From: UBA6055 sp965203755
Lineage (GTDB): Bacteria > Chloroflexota > Anaerolineae > Aggregatilineales > Phototrophicaceae
Reading direction: 5' to 3'
Assembly (NCBI GenBank): GCA_965203755.1
Contig: OZ241910.1
Location: forward strand, 682,001 to 746,000
Length of the DNA stretch: 64,000 nt
Below are positions 54,856 through 63,044 of the stretch, one piece after another. Position numbers and translations under genes: made by a program. Every line of letters starts with the position of its first letter. The first letter of the stretch is position 1. The notes under the pieces are model-generated. The model searched no databases and was not told the DNA's origin. It saw only the letters and a program-made list of their open reading frames with translations.

Positions 54856-55129
54856 AAGCGCATTCGTGCAAACAGCCATTCGGCTCATTCTGCTGGCGCT
54901 GGTCAGCCTGCTGCTACCGGCTTCGTGGCGCGTCATCGTCGGCGCAACCCTGCCCGACCGCCTGCAAGCTGTCGATCTGATTACGACGCTCTTGATTGGC
55001 ATTATCGTGATGCTGGCGCTGGTGGAAGGCACGCAGGGCTTTGTAGATATGGCGATTGCCCTGGCGGCTTTCGCTTTTGTTGGAACGATTAGCATCGCTC
55101 GATATATTTCTGAAGGCAGAGTGTTTTAG
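54848..55129 (+). CDS. mrpF: Mrp antiporter subunit F
   Basis: A 93-residue three-helix protein. The conserved DRLQAVDLITTLLIGIIVML core, in which DR and the D of VDL are typical of MnhF, is followed by a last helix VDMAIALAAFAFVGTISIAR. Its start lies inside the end of mrpE, and its stop is directly followed by the mrpG start. Confidence 0.93.
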   Translation: MIESAFVQTAIRLILLALVSLLLPASWRVIVGATLPDRLQAVDLITTLLIGIIVMLALVEGTQGFVDMAIALAAFAFVGTISIARYISEGRVF

Positions 55130-55567
55130 ATGCTGTTAGAGATCGTCGGTGTTGGCGCGCTTGTTTTCGGTTTGTTTTTTTGCGCGGTGGGTGTCTTGGG
55201 AGTCATCCGCATGCCCGACAGCCTGACACGGCTTCATGCCTCTGGCAAGGTGGCGACGTTGGGGTTATTTGGATTGCTGGTGGGCGCGGCGATTCTGATG
55301 CCCGCCATTTTCTTCAAGATTCTGGCGCTGGGGCTGTTCGTGCTGTTGACCAGCCCGGTGGCCACTCATGCCATCGCCGCCGCCGAATACCGGCGAACTG
55401 AAATTGTTGAAGAACTTGTCGAAATGGAAGCCGCTGAAGATGAATTGGACATAACGGCGGTGGACATCTCCGGCTTCCTTTCGCGCTCAAGAATCCAGGA
55501 TATTATTGAAGCGCAGCAGCGGGTGCTTCATCTATCCGCCGATGACCGGGAAGACGGCGACGGATAG
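55130..55567 (+). CDS. mrpG: Mrp antiporter subunit G
   Basis: A 145-residue protein with three helices and the family motif GVLGVIRMPDSLTRLHASGK. The helices ATLGLFGLLVGAAILMPAIF and ALGLFVLLTSPVATHAIAAA follow. The C-terminal 55 residues are an unusually long acidic, soluble tail (ELVEMEAAEDELDITAVDIS). It is the last gene of the Mrp operon and converges on the DUF368 gene. Confidence 0.93.
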   Translation: MLLEIVGVGALVFGLFFCAVGVLGVIRMPDSLTRLHASGKVATLGLFGLLVGAAILMPAIFFKILALGLFVLLTSPVATHAIAAAEYRRTEIVEELVEMEAAEDELDITAVDISGFLSRSRIQDIIEAQQRVLHLSADDREDGDG

Positions 55568-55629
55568 AGCTCTAATCAGGGCGTCAAAATCGAGAAAACA
55601 CAAGCGCGATGGGCCGCCATCAAGAGCCT

Positions 55630-56598
55630 TCACCTCCCAAAACGGCGGAAAATCGGATTGTCATTCGACTGTAGATGATCAAGAAGGTTGACCAGCAAAA
55701 ATCCGACAATCATCAAGACCAGCGCCAGCCAGAAGTCACCGGCAGCCAAGTCCGGCCGGACATTCTGTTCTGCCAGACAGCGAAAGTCGCCGTGTCGGTC
55801 CAGGTCATTGGTCAGGCATTCTTTCCAGGGATAGATTTTCCACAGTGAGCCAGCCATAAATCCAACCAGCAGAGCCACCGTGACATGATAATAATGCGCC
55901 AGCAAAAAGCTCAACACGCGCGAAAAGGCGATGATGCCAGCCACAGCCCCCAAGCCGACGATGATGACCGGCGGCAAATCACGTTCACTGACCGCTGTCA
56001 GCACATAATCGTACTGTCCCAAAATCAACAGCATGAATGACCCGGAGATTCCCGGCAGAATCATGGCGGTAATCGCAATCATGCCGCTAAGAAACAGCAT
56101 CGGCGCCGAATGATCGGCCGCGGCTGGAACGATGTTCACGATGACCAAGGCGGAAATCGCACCCACCGCAAACATGGCGATGGATGCCGGCGACCAGCGC
56201 ACTTTGACGCCAATCGTCAAAATGGAAGCCAATACCAGACCAAAGAAAAAGGCAAACAGCAGCGTTCGCCCCTGTTCATCATCCATGACCGCGCTCAAAA
56301 AGCCGGACAAAAGGACGATGGCGGCCAGCAGCCCCAAGCCTAACGCTAGCAGAAATCGGAATGAAATGTAAACCAGCAGTTCCTTGACCTTGAGGCTCAA
56401 AGCAAGCCTAAGCGCCTCAAAATTAAAGGACTTAATGGCATGAATTAGGGTTTCATAGATGCCCAGGATGAAAGCCATCGTCCCGCCGCTCACCCCGGGC
56501 ACAATATCGGCGGCCCCCATAGCGAATCCGGTCAAGAACAGGCGCAAATACTGCGCTGACGTTTGCGGCCGGGACAAATCCTGTTTTCCTTTGCTCAC
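55630..56598 (-). CDS. DUF368 membrane protein, polyprenyl-phosphate translocase family (PopT/UptA context)
   Basis: A 322-residue polytopic protein. The two inverted-repeat hallmarks are GAADIVPGVSGGTMAFILGI (about 32-51) and AMILPGISGSFMLLILGQYD (about 185-204). DUF368 proteins have been shown to recycle undecaprenyl phosphate across the membrane; the usual C-terminal part here carries an extra soluble loop (LTNDLDRHGDFRCLAEQNVR). The start is GTG 56598 with GGAG eight bases upstream. It is the third gene behind metK on the same strand, but a 226-base gap separates it from the methyltransferase gene. Lipid-carrier recycling would fit the many lipid-linked glycosyltransferases in the region. 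Confidence 0.85.
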   Translation of the reverse strand: MSKGKQDLSRPQTSAQYLRLFLTGFAMGAADIVPGVSGGTMAFILGIYETLIHAIKSFNFEALRLALSLKVKELLVYISFRFLLALGLGLLAAIVLLSGFLSAVMDDEQGRTLLFAFFFGLVLASILTIGVKVRWSPASIAMFAVGAISALVIVNIVPAAADHSAPMLFLSGMIAITAMILPGISGSFMLLILGQYDYVLTAVSERDLPPVIIVGLGAVAGIIAFSRVLSFLLAHYYHVTVALLVGFMAGSLWKIYPWKECLTNDLDRHGDFRCLAEQNVRPDLAAGDFWLALVLMIVGFLLVNLLDHLQSNDNPIFRRFGR

Positions 56599-56824
56599 TG
56601 CTATACTCCATCATAATCAGGCGATGCGACGGCATATCATACCTGCCAAAGTCGGCGAGGTCAATCCCGAAAGATGAAACCAGAAGCCGACAAGCGCGGT
56701 CGGGTTCAAGGACGGATTGATGCTAGGCATTCATAAGGCGGCGCGGCGATTTCCGGGCTTGCCGATGAGCGCCCGGTCCAAGGCAAAGTCGACGTCATTC
56801 TGATTCACGGCGCCGGGCTGGCTG

Positions 56825-57721
56825 TCAGTCCAGCGGTCGGCGAAAATCGTAGACGCCATCATCAATTCCCCAACGTATTCCCGTTTCGCTAATCAGGGTA
56901 TCTTCTTCCCGCCGTACCGTGGTATGAGAACGAGGGCATTTGAAGATGCTCATTGGATTATCCAAGCCTAAATCGAATGGCTTGCCAGCCGAACCAGCAA
57001 GCTGAAGGTCAAGAAATATGCTGGGCGAAACTGTCCAGGCTGTTCTTTGCAAAAGCGCGTCCATGCCAGAAAGAAGCGCGGTCGGCAGAGCGCGTTTGAG
57101 CCAAGCCAGCCGAAACCAGGAAACGGGAATAACCCGCCGAAGGTCGAACCCGTTTTGCGATGCCTGCGCCTGCATATAGTCGGGGTGGAAATTGAAATTC
57201 AACTCAATGAACTCAATCGGTTCAAGGGCATAGGGGTTCCAGTGGTTTCGCCCCAGGGCATGACGCAGCATGGACTTGAGGTTGCGCTTGTTGGCGTACT
57301 CAAGAATAAACTTACCCTTGCATGACAGGATTTCCCGAATCTGCGCCATGACCGCCGGGACATCCTCGATATGGTGGATGACGCGAATCATCGCCGCGCC
57401 ATCAAACACACCCGATTGGAAAGGCATCTGGTAGGCGTCGGCCGCCACATACAAAGTTCCCGCATCGCCCGACTGCCGCCGCGCATACTGCAACTGTTCC
57501 AGCGAATAGTCAAGCAAGACCACCTGCTGGTACATCTTGTATTCACTGGTCATCCGCCCGAAACCGGCGCCGATTTCGAGCAGCCGATGCCCGCTTTCTG
57601 GCAAGAGCCGCCGCAGAACCCGCCGCTCAACGGCATCTTCATAATCGCGCCCCTGCCCTTCCCAAAAGTCTTGGCGATAGGTCGAATCGCCATAATCACA
57701 GATGCGCGGCGGCTCGGTCAT
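56825..57721 (-). CDS. SAM-dependent class I methyltransferase
   Basis: A 298-residue protein. Motif I is HRLLEIGAGFGRMTSEYKMY (about 45-64), then VVLLDYSLEQLQYARRQSGD with the ribose-binding Asp, DAYQMPFQSGVFDGAAMIRV (motif for methyltransferase type 11) and HHIEDVPAVMAQIREILSCK. The C-terminal 45 residues (MSIFKCPRSHTTVRREEDTL) look like a single-knuckle Trm112-like tail with one CP pair. ATG 57721 has GGGAGG four bases upstream. It follows metK by 36 bases, so the enzyme that makes SAM and an enzyme that uses it probably share a riboswitch-controlled message. Substrate unknown. Confidence 0.85.
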   Translation of the reverse strand: MTEPPRICDYGDSTYRQDFWEGQGRDYEDAVERRVLRRLLPESGHRLLEIGAGFGRMTSEYKMYQQVVLLDYSLEQLQYARRQSGDAGTLYVAADAYQMPFQSGVFDGAAMIRVIHHIEDVPAVMAQIREILSCKGKFILEYANKRNLKSMLRHALGRNHWNPYALEPIEFIELNFNFHPDYMQAQASQNGFDLRRVIPVSWFRLAWLKRALPTALLSGMDALLQRTAWTVSPSIFLDLQLAGSAGKPFDLGLDNPMSIFKCPRSHTTVRREEDTLISETGIRWGIDDGVYDFRRPLD

Positions 57722-57757
57722 AAGCCCTCCCAAAACACAAGTCCAGCGGCAAATGGG

Positions 57758-58921
57758 CTAGGACAAGCCGGCTTGCTTACGCAGAATTTCAGCCTTGTCG
57801 GTCCGTTCCCAAGGCGCATCGACATCCTCGCGCCCAAAATGTCCATAAGCCGCCACCGGCTTATAAATCGGACGGCGAAGCTCTAGGCCGCAGATAATCG
57901 CGGCCGGACGCATATCGAAATGCTCTTGAATCAATCGTTCGATGATTTCATCAGCCACCTGGCCGGCGCCGAAGGTTTCGATGGCTAATGAAGTTGGCTT
58001 GGCGACGCCAATCGCATAAGAGACTTGCAGCTCGAAACGTTTCGCCAGCCCGGCGGCAACGACATTCTTGGCGGCATACCGCGCCATATAGGCGGCGCTG
58101 CGGTCAACTTTGGTGGCGTCTTTGCCAGAAAAGGCGCCGCCGCCATGACGGGCAAGGCCGCCATAGGTATCGACAATAATTTTGCGCCCGGTCAGCCCGG
58201 CATCCGCCGCCGGGCCGCCTTGCTCAAACCTGCCGGTCGGGTTAATGATGAAACGGGTCGCATCGTCAATCAGATCATCGTCGACCACGGCGCCGATAAT
58301 ATGTTCCTTGACCTGCTGATGAATATCCGCCTGCGAAATTTCTGGGGCGTGCTGGGTCGAGATGACGATGGTGTCGACCCGTCGGGGCATGCCATAGGCA
58401 TATTCAACGGTCACTTGACTCTTGGCATCTGGGCGCAGCCACGGCAGTTCGCCGGTCTTGCGCGCATTTGCCAGGCGGCGCACCAGACGATGCGCCAGCG
58501 ACACCGTCAGCGGCATCTTTTCTGGCGTTTCGTCACAGGCGAAACCGATCATCATGCCTTGGTCGCCGGCGCCTTCCCGGTCAACGCCCTGTCGAATATC
58601 GCTGGACTGCCGATTGATGGAAAGGCACACTTTACAGCTTTCGGCATCGAAGCCATATTCGGCTGTATAGCCAATATCCGCAATCGTTTGGCGCACGATT
58701 TTTTCATATTCGATATCGGCTTTGGTGGTAATCTCGCCAAGGACCACAACCAAATCAGAGGATATCGCCACTTCGCAAGCCACCCGCGCCATCGGATCCT
58801 GGGCTAGGATGGCGTCCAAAATCGCATCGCTAATTTGATCGCAGATTTTGTCGGGATGCCCTTCCGACACGGATTCCGAAGTGAAAAGATACTTGGGGGA
58901 GGTCATAAATGTCGTTGACAT
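57758..58921 (-). CDS. metK: S-adenosylmethionine synthetase
   Basis: A 387-residue enzyme that makes SAM from methionine and ATP. Signature motifs are intact: SEGHPDKICDQISDAILDAI, the flexible-loop region REGAGDQGMMIGFACDETPE, GGPAADAGLTGRKIIVDTYG and the ATP-site GGGAFSGKDATKVDRSAAYM. Length is normal for the bacterial family. ATG 58921 has AAAGGACG upstream; an internal ATG at 58906 is less likely. It is the first gene behind a SAM-I riboswitch and its terminator. Confidence 0.97.
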   Translation of the reverse strand: MSTTFMTSPKYLFTSESVSEGHPDKICDQISDAILDAILAQDPMARVACEVAISSDLVVVLGEITTKADIEYEKIVRQTIADIGYTAEYGFDAESCKVCLSINRQSSDIRQGVDREGAGDQGMMIGFACDETPEKMPLTVSLAHRLVRRLANARKTGELPWLRPDAKSQVTVEYAYGMPRRVDTIVISTQHAPEISQADIHQQVKEHIIGAVVDDDLIDDATRFIINPTGRFEQGGPAADAGLTGRKIIVDTYGGLARHGGGAFSGKDATKVDRSAAYMARYAAKNVVAAGLAKRFELQVSYAIGVAKPTSLAIETFGAGQVADEIIERLIQEHFDMRPAAIICGLELRRPIYKPVAAYGHFGREDVDAPWERTDKAEILRKQAGLS

Positions 58922-58942
58922 GATCGTCCTTTCTTAGACAAT

Positions 58943-58970
58943 AAAAAACGCCTTGCTAGGCAGAAGGCGT
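58943..58970 (-). terminator. Rho-independent terminator of the SAM-I riboswitch
   Basis: On the minus strand ACGCCTT-CTGCCTAGC-AAGGCGT forms a seven-pair stem followed by TTTTTT. It lies between the aptamer and metK, so it is the OFF structure. Confidence 0.9.
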
Positions 58971-58990
58971 GGAGATGTTCATTCAGATAC

Positions 58991-59094
58991 GCTCATCTGC
59001 CAGAGTTCAAACCCTGCCGGAGTTAGCACCGTCCCAAACCTTGGGGGTTGCCGCGAGATCATCGAGCCGGTTCTCTTACTCGCTCTTGATGAGT
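58991..59094 (-). promoter_or_regulatory. SAM-I (S-box) riboswitch
   Basis: On the minus strand CTCATCAAGAG opens the aptamer, with P1 closing on AGATGAG (58992-58998). The conserved GATGATCTCGCGGCAACC-like core and ACGGTGCTAACTCC block are present, with a short P3 CCCAAGG hairpin. It precedes metK and acts with the terminator at 58943-58970 to stop transcription when SAM is abundant. Confidence 0.95.
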
Positions 59095-59124
59095 GCCGCA
59101 AGTCATTCAGACTTCAGCAGCTAA

Positions 59125-59152
59125 ACTATAACACAGAATCCATCGCCGTAAA
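59125..59152 (-). promoter_or_regulatory. Candidate promoter for the metK leader
   Basis: On the minus strand TTTACG and TATAGT are spaced by 16 bases, 30 bases upstream of the SAM-I aptamer. The -35 box is weak, so the position rests mainly on the -10 box and the need for a promoter there. Confidence 0.4.
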
Positions 59153-59272
59153 AGGGCAAAACAGCAGATCGCATCAAGTCACAGTCGACCGGCAAAAGAG
59201 CGCCCAAAGGGACGCGGTTTTGATGCGATTGCAAGGAACTGCGGGAAGATGCGGCTGTGGGGCAGCCTGACG

Positions 59273-59944
59273 TTATTTGCCGGGGCGCCGAATGTGCGTG
59301 ATGAACTCATTGCGGAGCTCGCGGTTCTGCTTGAAATCACCTAACATCGCCCTGGTTGTCATATTGGAATCATGTTTCTTGACACCGCGAATCGTCGAAC
59401 ACATGTGCTGTCCGGTCATCACAACAGCGACGCCTTTGGGTTCTAATATCTCGTCCAGAAACTTCCCAATCTGACGGGTCAAACGTTCCTGTACTTGCAG
59501 CCGGCGCGAGAACATATCCACAATGCGCGGAATTTTGCTTAGGCCGATCACTTTCCGGTTCGGGATATAAGCCACATGGGCATAGCCTATAAACGGGAGC
59601 AGGTGATGTTCGCACAGGCTGTAAAATTGAATGTCATTCACGACGACGATGTCACTATATTCGATATCGAAGATGGCGTCGTTGATAAGCTGTTTCGGGT
59701 CTGTTGTGTAGCCGCTAACCAACTCCTGATAGGCTTTGGCCACGCGTTCAGGCGTATTCAGCAAGCCTTCCCGATTGGGGTCTTCGCCAATGGCGCGCAG
59801 CAAATCCGAAATCGAACGCATGGCGGCCTTCAGATCAACAGGCTCAAGATCCAATTCAAACCGGGTCAGCAGTTCCTCTGATTCGAGCTTTTGCTGAATG
59901 TTTGTTTCTGCTGTGGCATTTAATTTCAATTCAGAACTGTTCAA
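59273..59944 (-). CDS. folE: GTP cyclohydrolase I
   Basis: A 223-residue FolE, which converts GTP to dihydroneopterin triphosphate. After a 35-residue variable N-terminus come RAIGEDPNREGLLNTPERVA, the zinc-site block FYSLCEHHLLPFIGYAHVAY (Cys and two His), SKIPRIVDMFSRRLQVQERL and TGQHMCSTIRGVKKHDSNMT (third zinc Cys). The start is TTG 59944, behind AGGTG. It is divergent from the folB-folK gene at 60207 across a 262-base gap that carries promoters for both. Confidence 0.95.
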   Translation of the reverse strand: MNSSELKLNATAETNIQQKLESEELLTRFELDLEPVDLKAAMRSISDLLRAIGEDPNREGLLNTPERVAKAYQELVSGYTTDPKQLINDAIFDIEYSDIVVVNDIQFYSLCEHHLLPFIGYAHVAYIPNRKVIGLSKIPRIVDMFSRRLQVQERLTRQIGKFLDEILEPKGVAVVMTGQHMCSTIRGVKKHDSNMTTRAMLGDFKQNRELRNEFITHIRRPGK

Positions 59945-60034
59945 TTTACACCTGGCCTGTTTCTGTTATCCGGCATTTATCCGTCTCTTTGCAACGCGCC
60001 CCTGCTCCAATGCAGCATGCTGCGAATTATGGAT

Positions 60035-60062
60035 ATTATAGCAGGCTGTTACAAAAATACAA
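60035..60062 (-). promoter_or_regulatory. Candidate promoter for folE
   Basis: On the minus strand a perfect -10 TATAAT (60035-60040) lies 16 bases after TTGTAT. The start point would be about 85 bases before folE. Confidence 0.5.
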
Positions 60063-60206
60063 TATCTGTTTAGAATATCAGTTGAAATTGAAACAAATAC
60101 TGTAATCCTGGCGCGCAAACGGCATAGCAAGACAGCTTCACTGTCACTTTTTCAGCCGCGATTCTATGTTACACTTTTTCAATTAGGCAGGCAAGTGGAG
60201 TACAGC

Positions 60207-61070
60207 ATGGACATCATCGAAATCAACAATTTGCGGCTGCGTACCATCATTGGTTTCAGTTCGCATGAACTCAATGAGCCGCAGGATGTTGTGATCAATC
60301 TTCGCATCGGCATCCATCGGCGGCTGGCTGGCGAAACCGACAGCCCCAAAGACGCCTACAACTACAAAACAATCACCAAAGCGATCATTCAAGCAGTCGA
60401 GCGTTCGCGCTACCGCCTGGTTGAAAAACTTGCCGAAGAAATCGCCCGTTTGTCTATTGTGGATTATCAAGCTCCGTATATTGAAGTGAACGTACACAAA
60501 CCTGGCGCTCTGCGGCGCTCGGATACAGTCGGCATACGGATTGAACGCCGGCCGCAAGACTATGCCAAAAATGCGGTTTATGTCTCGCTGGGGTCGAATA
60601 TATCGCCCGAAAAAAACCTGCGCCGGGCAGTGCGCCTCCTGCGGAGCTATACCACGCTGCTGGCTCTGTCGCCGGTTTATCGCACCGCGCCGCGCGGTTA
60701 TGCGGCGCAGGACAGTTTTTTGAATATGGCTGTCAAGATTCATACCCGGCGTTCGCCGCTGCGGTTCAAAACCGAGGTGATTGACCGGATTGAAGCCGAA
60801 CTGCATCGCGTCCGCGACCCGAACAATCGAAATGCGCCGCGCACGATTGACCTTGATATTTCACTCTGGAACAGCGAGGCGCTGGAGTTTGGCGAAAAGC
60901 CCTGGAAAGTGCCGGATGAGGATATCATTCATTTTGCCCATGTCGCCGTTCCATTGGCGGACATCGCCCCGGACTATCGGCATCCGACTGAAGGCAGGAC
61001 ATTAGCGGACATCCGTTCCGCTTTGGATAGGGCCGGCCTGGCGCGCGCGCCGCTTGAGTTTTCATCATAA
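60207..61070 (+). CDS. folBK: Fused dihydroneopterin aldolase (FolB) and HPPK (FolK)
   Basis: A 287-residue bifunctional enzyme of folate synthesis. Residues 1-115 are FolB (IIEINNLRLRTIIGFSSHEL, VEKLAEEIARLSIVDYQAPY with the conserved Glu/Lys pair). Residues 120-285 are FolK (AVYVSLGSNISPEKNLRRAV, VYRTAPRGYAAQDSFLNMAV, ELHRVRDPNNRNAPRTIDLD, HFAHVAVPLADIAPDYRHPT). It makes the pterin diphosphate needed by FolP. ATG 60207 has GGAG six bases upstream, better than GTG 60195. Some FolK residues deviate (AELHRVRDPNNRNAPR where the family has GR.R...N.pR), but the RTIDLDI core is intact. Confidence 0.93.
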   Translation: MDIIEINNLRLRTIIGFSSHELNEPQDVVINLRIGIHRRLAGETDSPKDAYNYKTITKAIIQAVERSRYRLVEKLAEEIARLSIVDYQAPYIEVNVHKPGALRRSDTVGIRIERRPQDYAKNAVYVSLGSNISPEKNLRRAVRLLRSYTTLLALSPVYRTAPRGYAAQDSFLNMAVKIHTRRSPLRFKTEVIDRIEAELHRVRDPNNRNAPRTIDLDISLWNSEALEFGEKPWKVPDEDIIHFAHVAVPLADIAPDYRHPTEGRTLADIRSALDRAGLARAPLEFSS

Positions 61071-61205
61071 TGATTTTAAGTGTTTTCGGGCTTGCGCCTG
61101 TATATTGTTACTGTCGACGGGTTTCGCCCTGACGGCCGGCTGCTGGATGCGGTAAGATAGGGCTGTTTGACAAACGCGGGTTTTTGCGCCCAATCAGGAG
61201 CATGT

Positions 61206-61859
61206 ATGGTGAACGAAACCTTAATCACCCTGTCCGAACCGCGTTCGGCCGCGGCCGAAGCCTATCGCAGCCTGCGTACCAATTTGATGTTCAGCAGCGT
61301 CGAGAACCCCATTCATACCCTGCTGGTCACATCCGCGGCGCGCGATGACCGCAAGAGCGTCACCCTCGCCAATCTGGCTGTGACCTTTGCCCAGGGCGGC
61401 AGCAAAACCATCCTGGTGGATGCCGATCTGCGGCAGCCCAAACAGCATCATATTTGGGGAATCAACAGCCGGCGCGGGCTGACCGGCATGATGATGAACG
61501 CTGCCGCCATTGGCGATCCACCCTTGCACGCGACCCAAGTGGACAACCTGCAAGTGATCGCAAGCGGGGAACTGCCGCCCAACCCGGCGGATCTGCTGGG
61601 CGGGAAGCGGATGGATGAGATTATCGGCGCCTTAAAGGCGCGCGCCGATTACATTCTCTTCGACAGCCCGCCGATATTAGCGGCGACGGACGCCGCGCTT
61701 TTGGGCATCAAGCTGGACGGCGTTTTGCTAGCCATCCGCGCCGGAGACACGCGCCGCGACCACACCGCACAGGCGCGGCAAGCGCTGGAACGGGTGCATG
61801 TCCGCGTGATCGGCGCGGTTTTGACCAATGCCCCGCGCGAAAACAAAATCGCTTACTAA
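61206..61859 (+). CDS. CpsD/CapB-like BY-kinase family ATPase with a degenerate P-loop
   Basis: A 217-residue protein of the ParA/MinD-like fold used by bacterial tyrosine kinases that control polysaccharide export. N-terminal RSAAAEAYRSLRTNLMFSSV is typical. Walker A' ILVDADLRQPKQHH and Walker B YILFDSPPILAATDAALLGI are intact. The Walker A region reads TSAARDDRKSVTLANLA, where relatives have a Gly just before the Lys; here Arg-Lys replaces Gly-Lys, which may weaken ATP binding. No Wzz-type membrane domain is fused, and there is only one Tyr at the extreme C-terminus (NKIAY). ATG 61206 has AGGAG five bases upstream. Upstream of rmlA-rmlB. Confidence 0.85.
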   Translation: MVNETLITLSEPRSAAAEAYRSLRTNLMFSSVENPIHTLLVTSAARDDRKSVTLANLAVTFAQGGSKTILVDADLRQPKQHHIWGINSRRGLTGMMMNAAAIGDPPLHATQVDNLQVIASGELPPNPADLLGGKRMDEIIGALKARADYILFDSPPILAATDAALLGIKLDGVLLAIRAGDTRRDHTAQARQALERVHVRVIGAVLTNAPRENKIAY

Positions 61860-61939
61860 AAAGTTGGAATGCGCTTGATTGTTCTAATCATCTTGTGAAG
61901 CGCCTTGACCGGAGCTATGAACAGGGGACAGAAACAGCG

Positions 61940-63010
61940 ATGAAAGGGCTCATCCTAAGCGGCGGCAAAGGCACTCGACTCTATCCACTCACCTATACCC
62001 GCGCCAAGCAGCTGATTCCGGTGGCGAATAAGCCAGTGCTGGTGCGGGTGATTGAAGCCATCCGCGAAGCAGAAGTCAGAGAAATCGGCATTGTCGTTGG
62101 GCAGACGGCGCCGGAAATCAAAGAAGCGCTGGGGGACGGGCGCGAATGGGGGGTGGAATTGACCTATATCCCACAAGGCCGGCCGGATGGTTTGGCGCAT
62201 GCGGTCAAGGTTTCCCGGGATTTCCTCCAAGATGACCCATTCGTTATGTTCCTTGGCGACAATGTGATCGAAGGCGGCATCAGCGCATTGATCGCTGACT
62301 TTGCGGACAATGACTGGAACAGCCAGATCGTGCTGAAAGAAGCAGAAAACCCATCGGCTTATGGCATTGCCCAACTGCGGCTGGACGGCAGCATCGAAAA
62401 GCTCATCGAAAAGCCTGAAGACCCGCCCAGCAGCCTGGCGCTGGTTGGCATTTACATGTTCGATCATCATATCTTTGAGGCGGTTGATTCGATACAGCCA
62501 TCGGCTCGGGGCGAATATGAAATCACCGATGCCATCCAATGGCTGATTGACCATGGCTATACCGTCTATCCGCATATCCACAAAGGCTGGTGGATTGACA
62601 CCGGCAAGCCGACGGATATGCTGGAAGCCAACAGTTATGTGCTGGAAGAGATCCGGCCGGCGATTGCCGAAAGCGCCCGGATTGACGAACGTTCGCGCGT
62701 GGATCCACGGGTCACTGTGCAGCCGGGCGCCCAGATTCTCAACAGCGTTATCCGCGGCCCGACGGTCATCGGCAAAAACACCACCATCGAGAACAGCTAC
62801 ATCGGGCCTTTCACCAGCATCTATCACCACTGCGAAATACGCAACTGCGAAATTGAACGCAGCATTGTTTTGGAAAACAGCCGCATCATCGATATTGACC
62901 AGACCTTGCGCGACAGCCTCATCGGGCGCAGCGCCTCGGTCAAACGCAGCCGCGGCAAACCAAGCGGCATCAAGATGAATCTTGGGGACTACGGCGCGGT
63001 TTGGGTTTAG
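61940..63010 (+). CDS. rmlA: Glucose-1-phosphate thymidylyltransferase, long form
   Basis: A 356-residue nucleotidyltransferase that makes dTDP-glucose. Signature GGKGTRLYPLTYTRAKQLIP (about 8-27), VMFLGDNVIEGGI with the metal-binding Asp, IEKPEDPPSSLALVGIYMFD and GEYEITDAIQWLIDHGYTVY. Residues 240-350 form a left-handed beta-helix (RVDPRVTVQPGAQILNSVIR), as in the StrD-like long form, not the 290-residue RmlA of enterobacteria. I start at ATG 61940 (MKGLILSGGKG). It lies 34 bases before rmlB in the same direction. Confidence 0.92.
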   Translation: MKGLILSGGKGTRLYPLTYTRAKQLIPVANKPVLVRVIEAIREAEVREIGIVVGQTAPEIKEALGDGREWGVELTYIPQGRPDGLAHAVKVSRDFLQDDPFVMFLGDNVIEGGISALIADFADNDWNSQIVLKEAENPSAYGIAQLRLDGSIEKLIEKPEDPPSSLALVGIYMFDHHIFEAVDSIQPSARGEYEITDAIQWLIDHGYTVYPHIHKGWWIDTGKPTDMLEANSYVLEEIRPAIAESARIDERSRVDPRVTVQPGAQILNSVIRGPTVIGKNTTIENSYIGPFTSIYHHCEIRNCEIERSIVLENSRIIDIDQTLRDSLIGRSASVKRSRGKPSGIKMNLGDYGAVWV

Positions 63011-63044
63011 TCATGCAGCCGGAAACAGAAGCGGAGACATCAGC

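Noticed and set aside
59902..60105. 67-codon plus-strand frame between folE and folB-folK.
   Set aside because: It begins inside folE on the opposite strand, covers AT-rich promoter sequence and has no family features.
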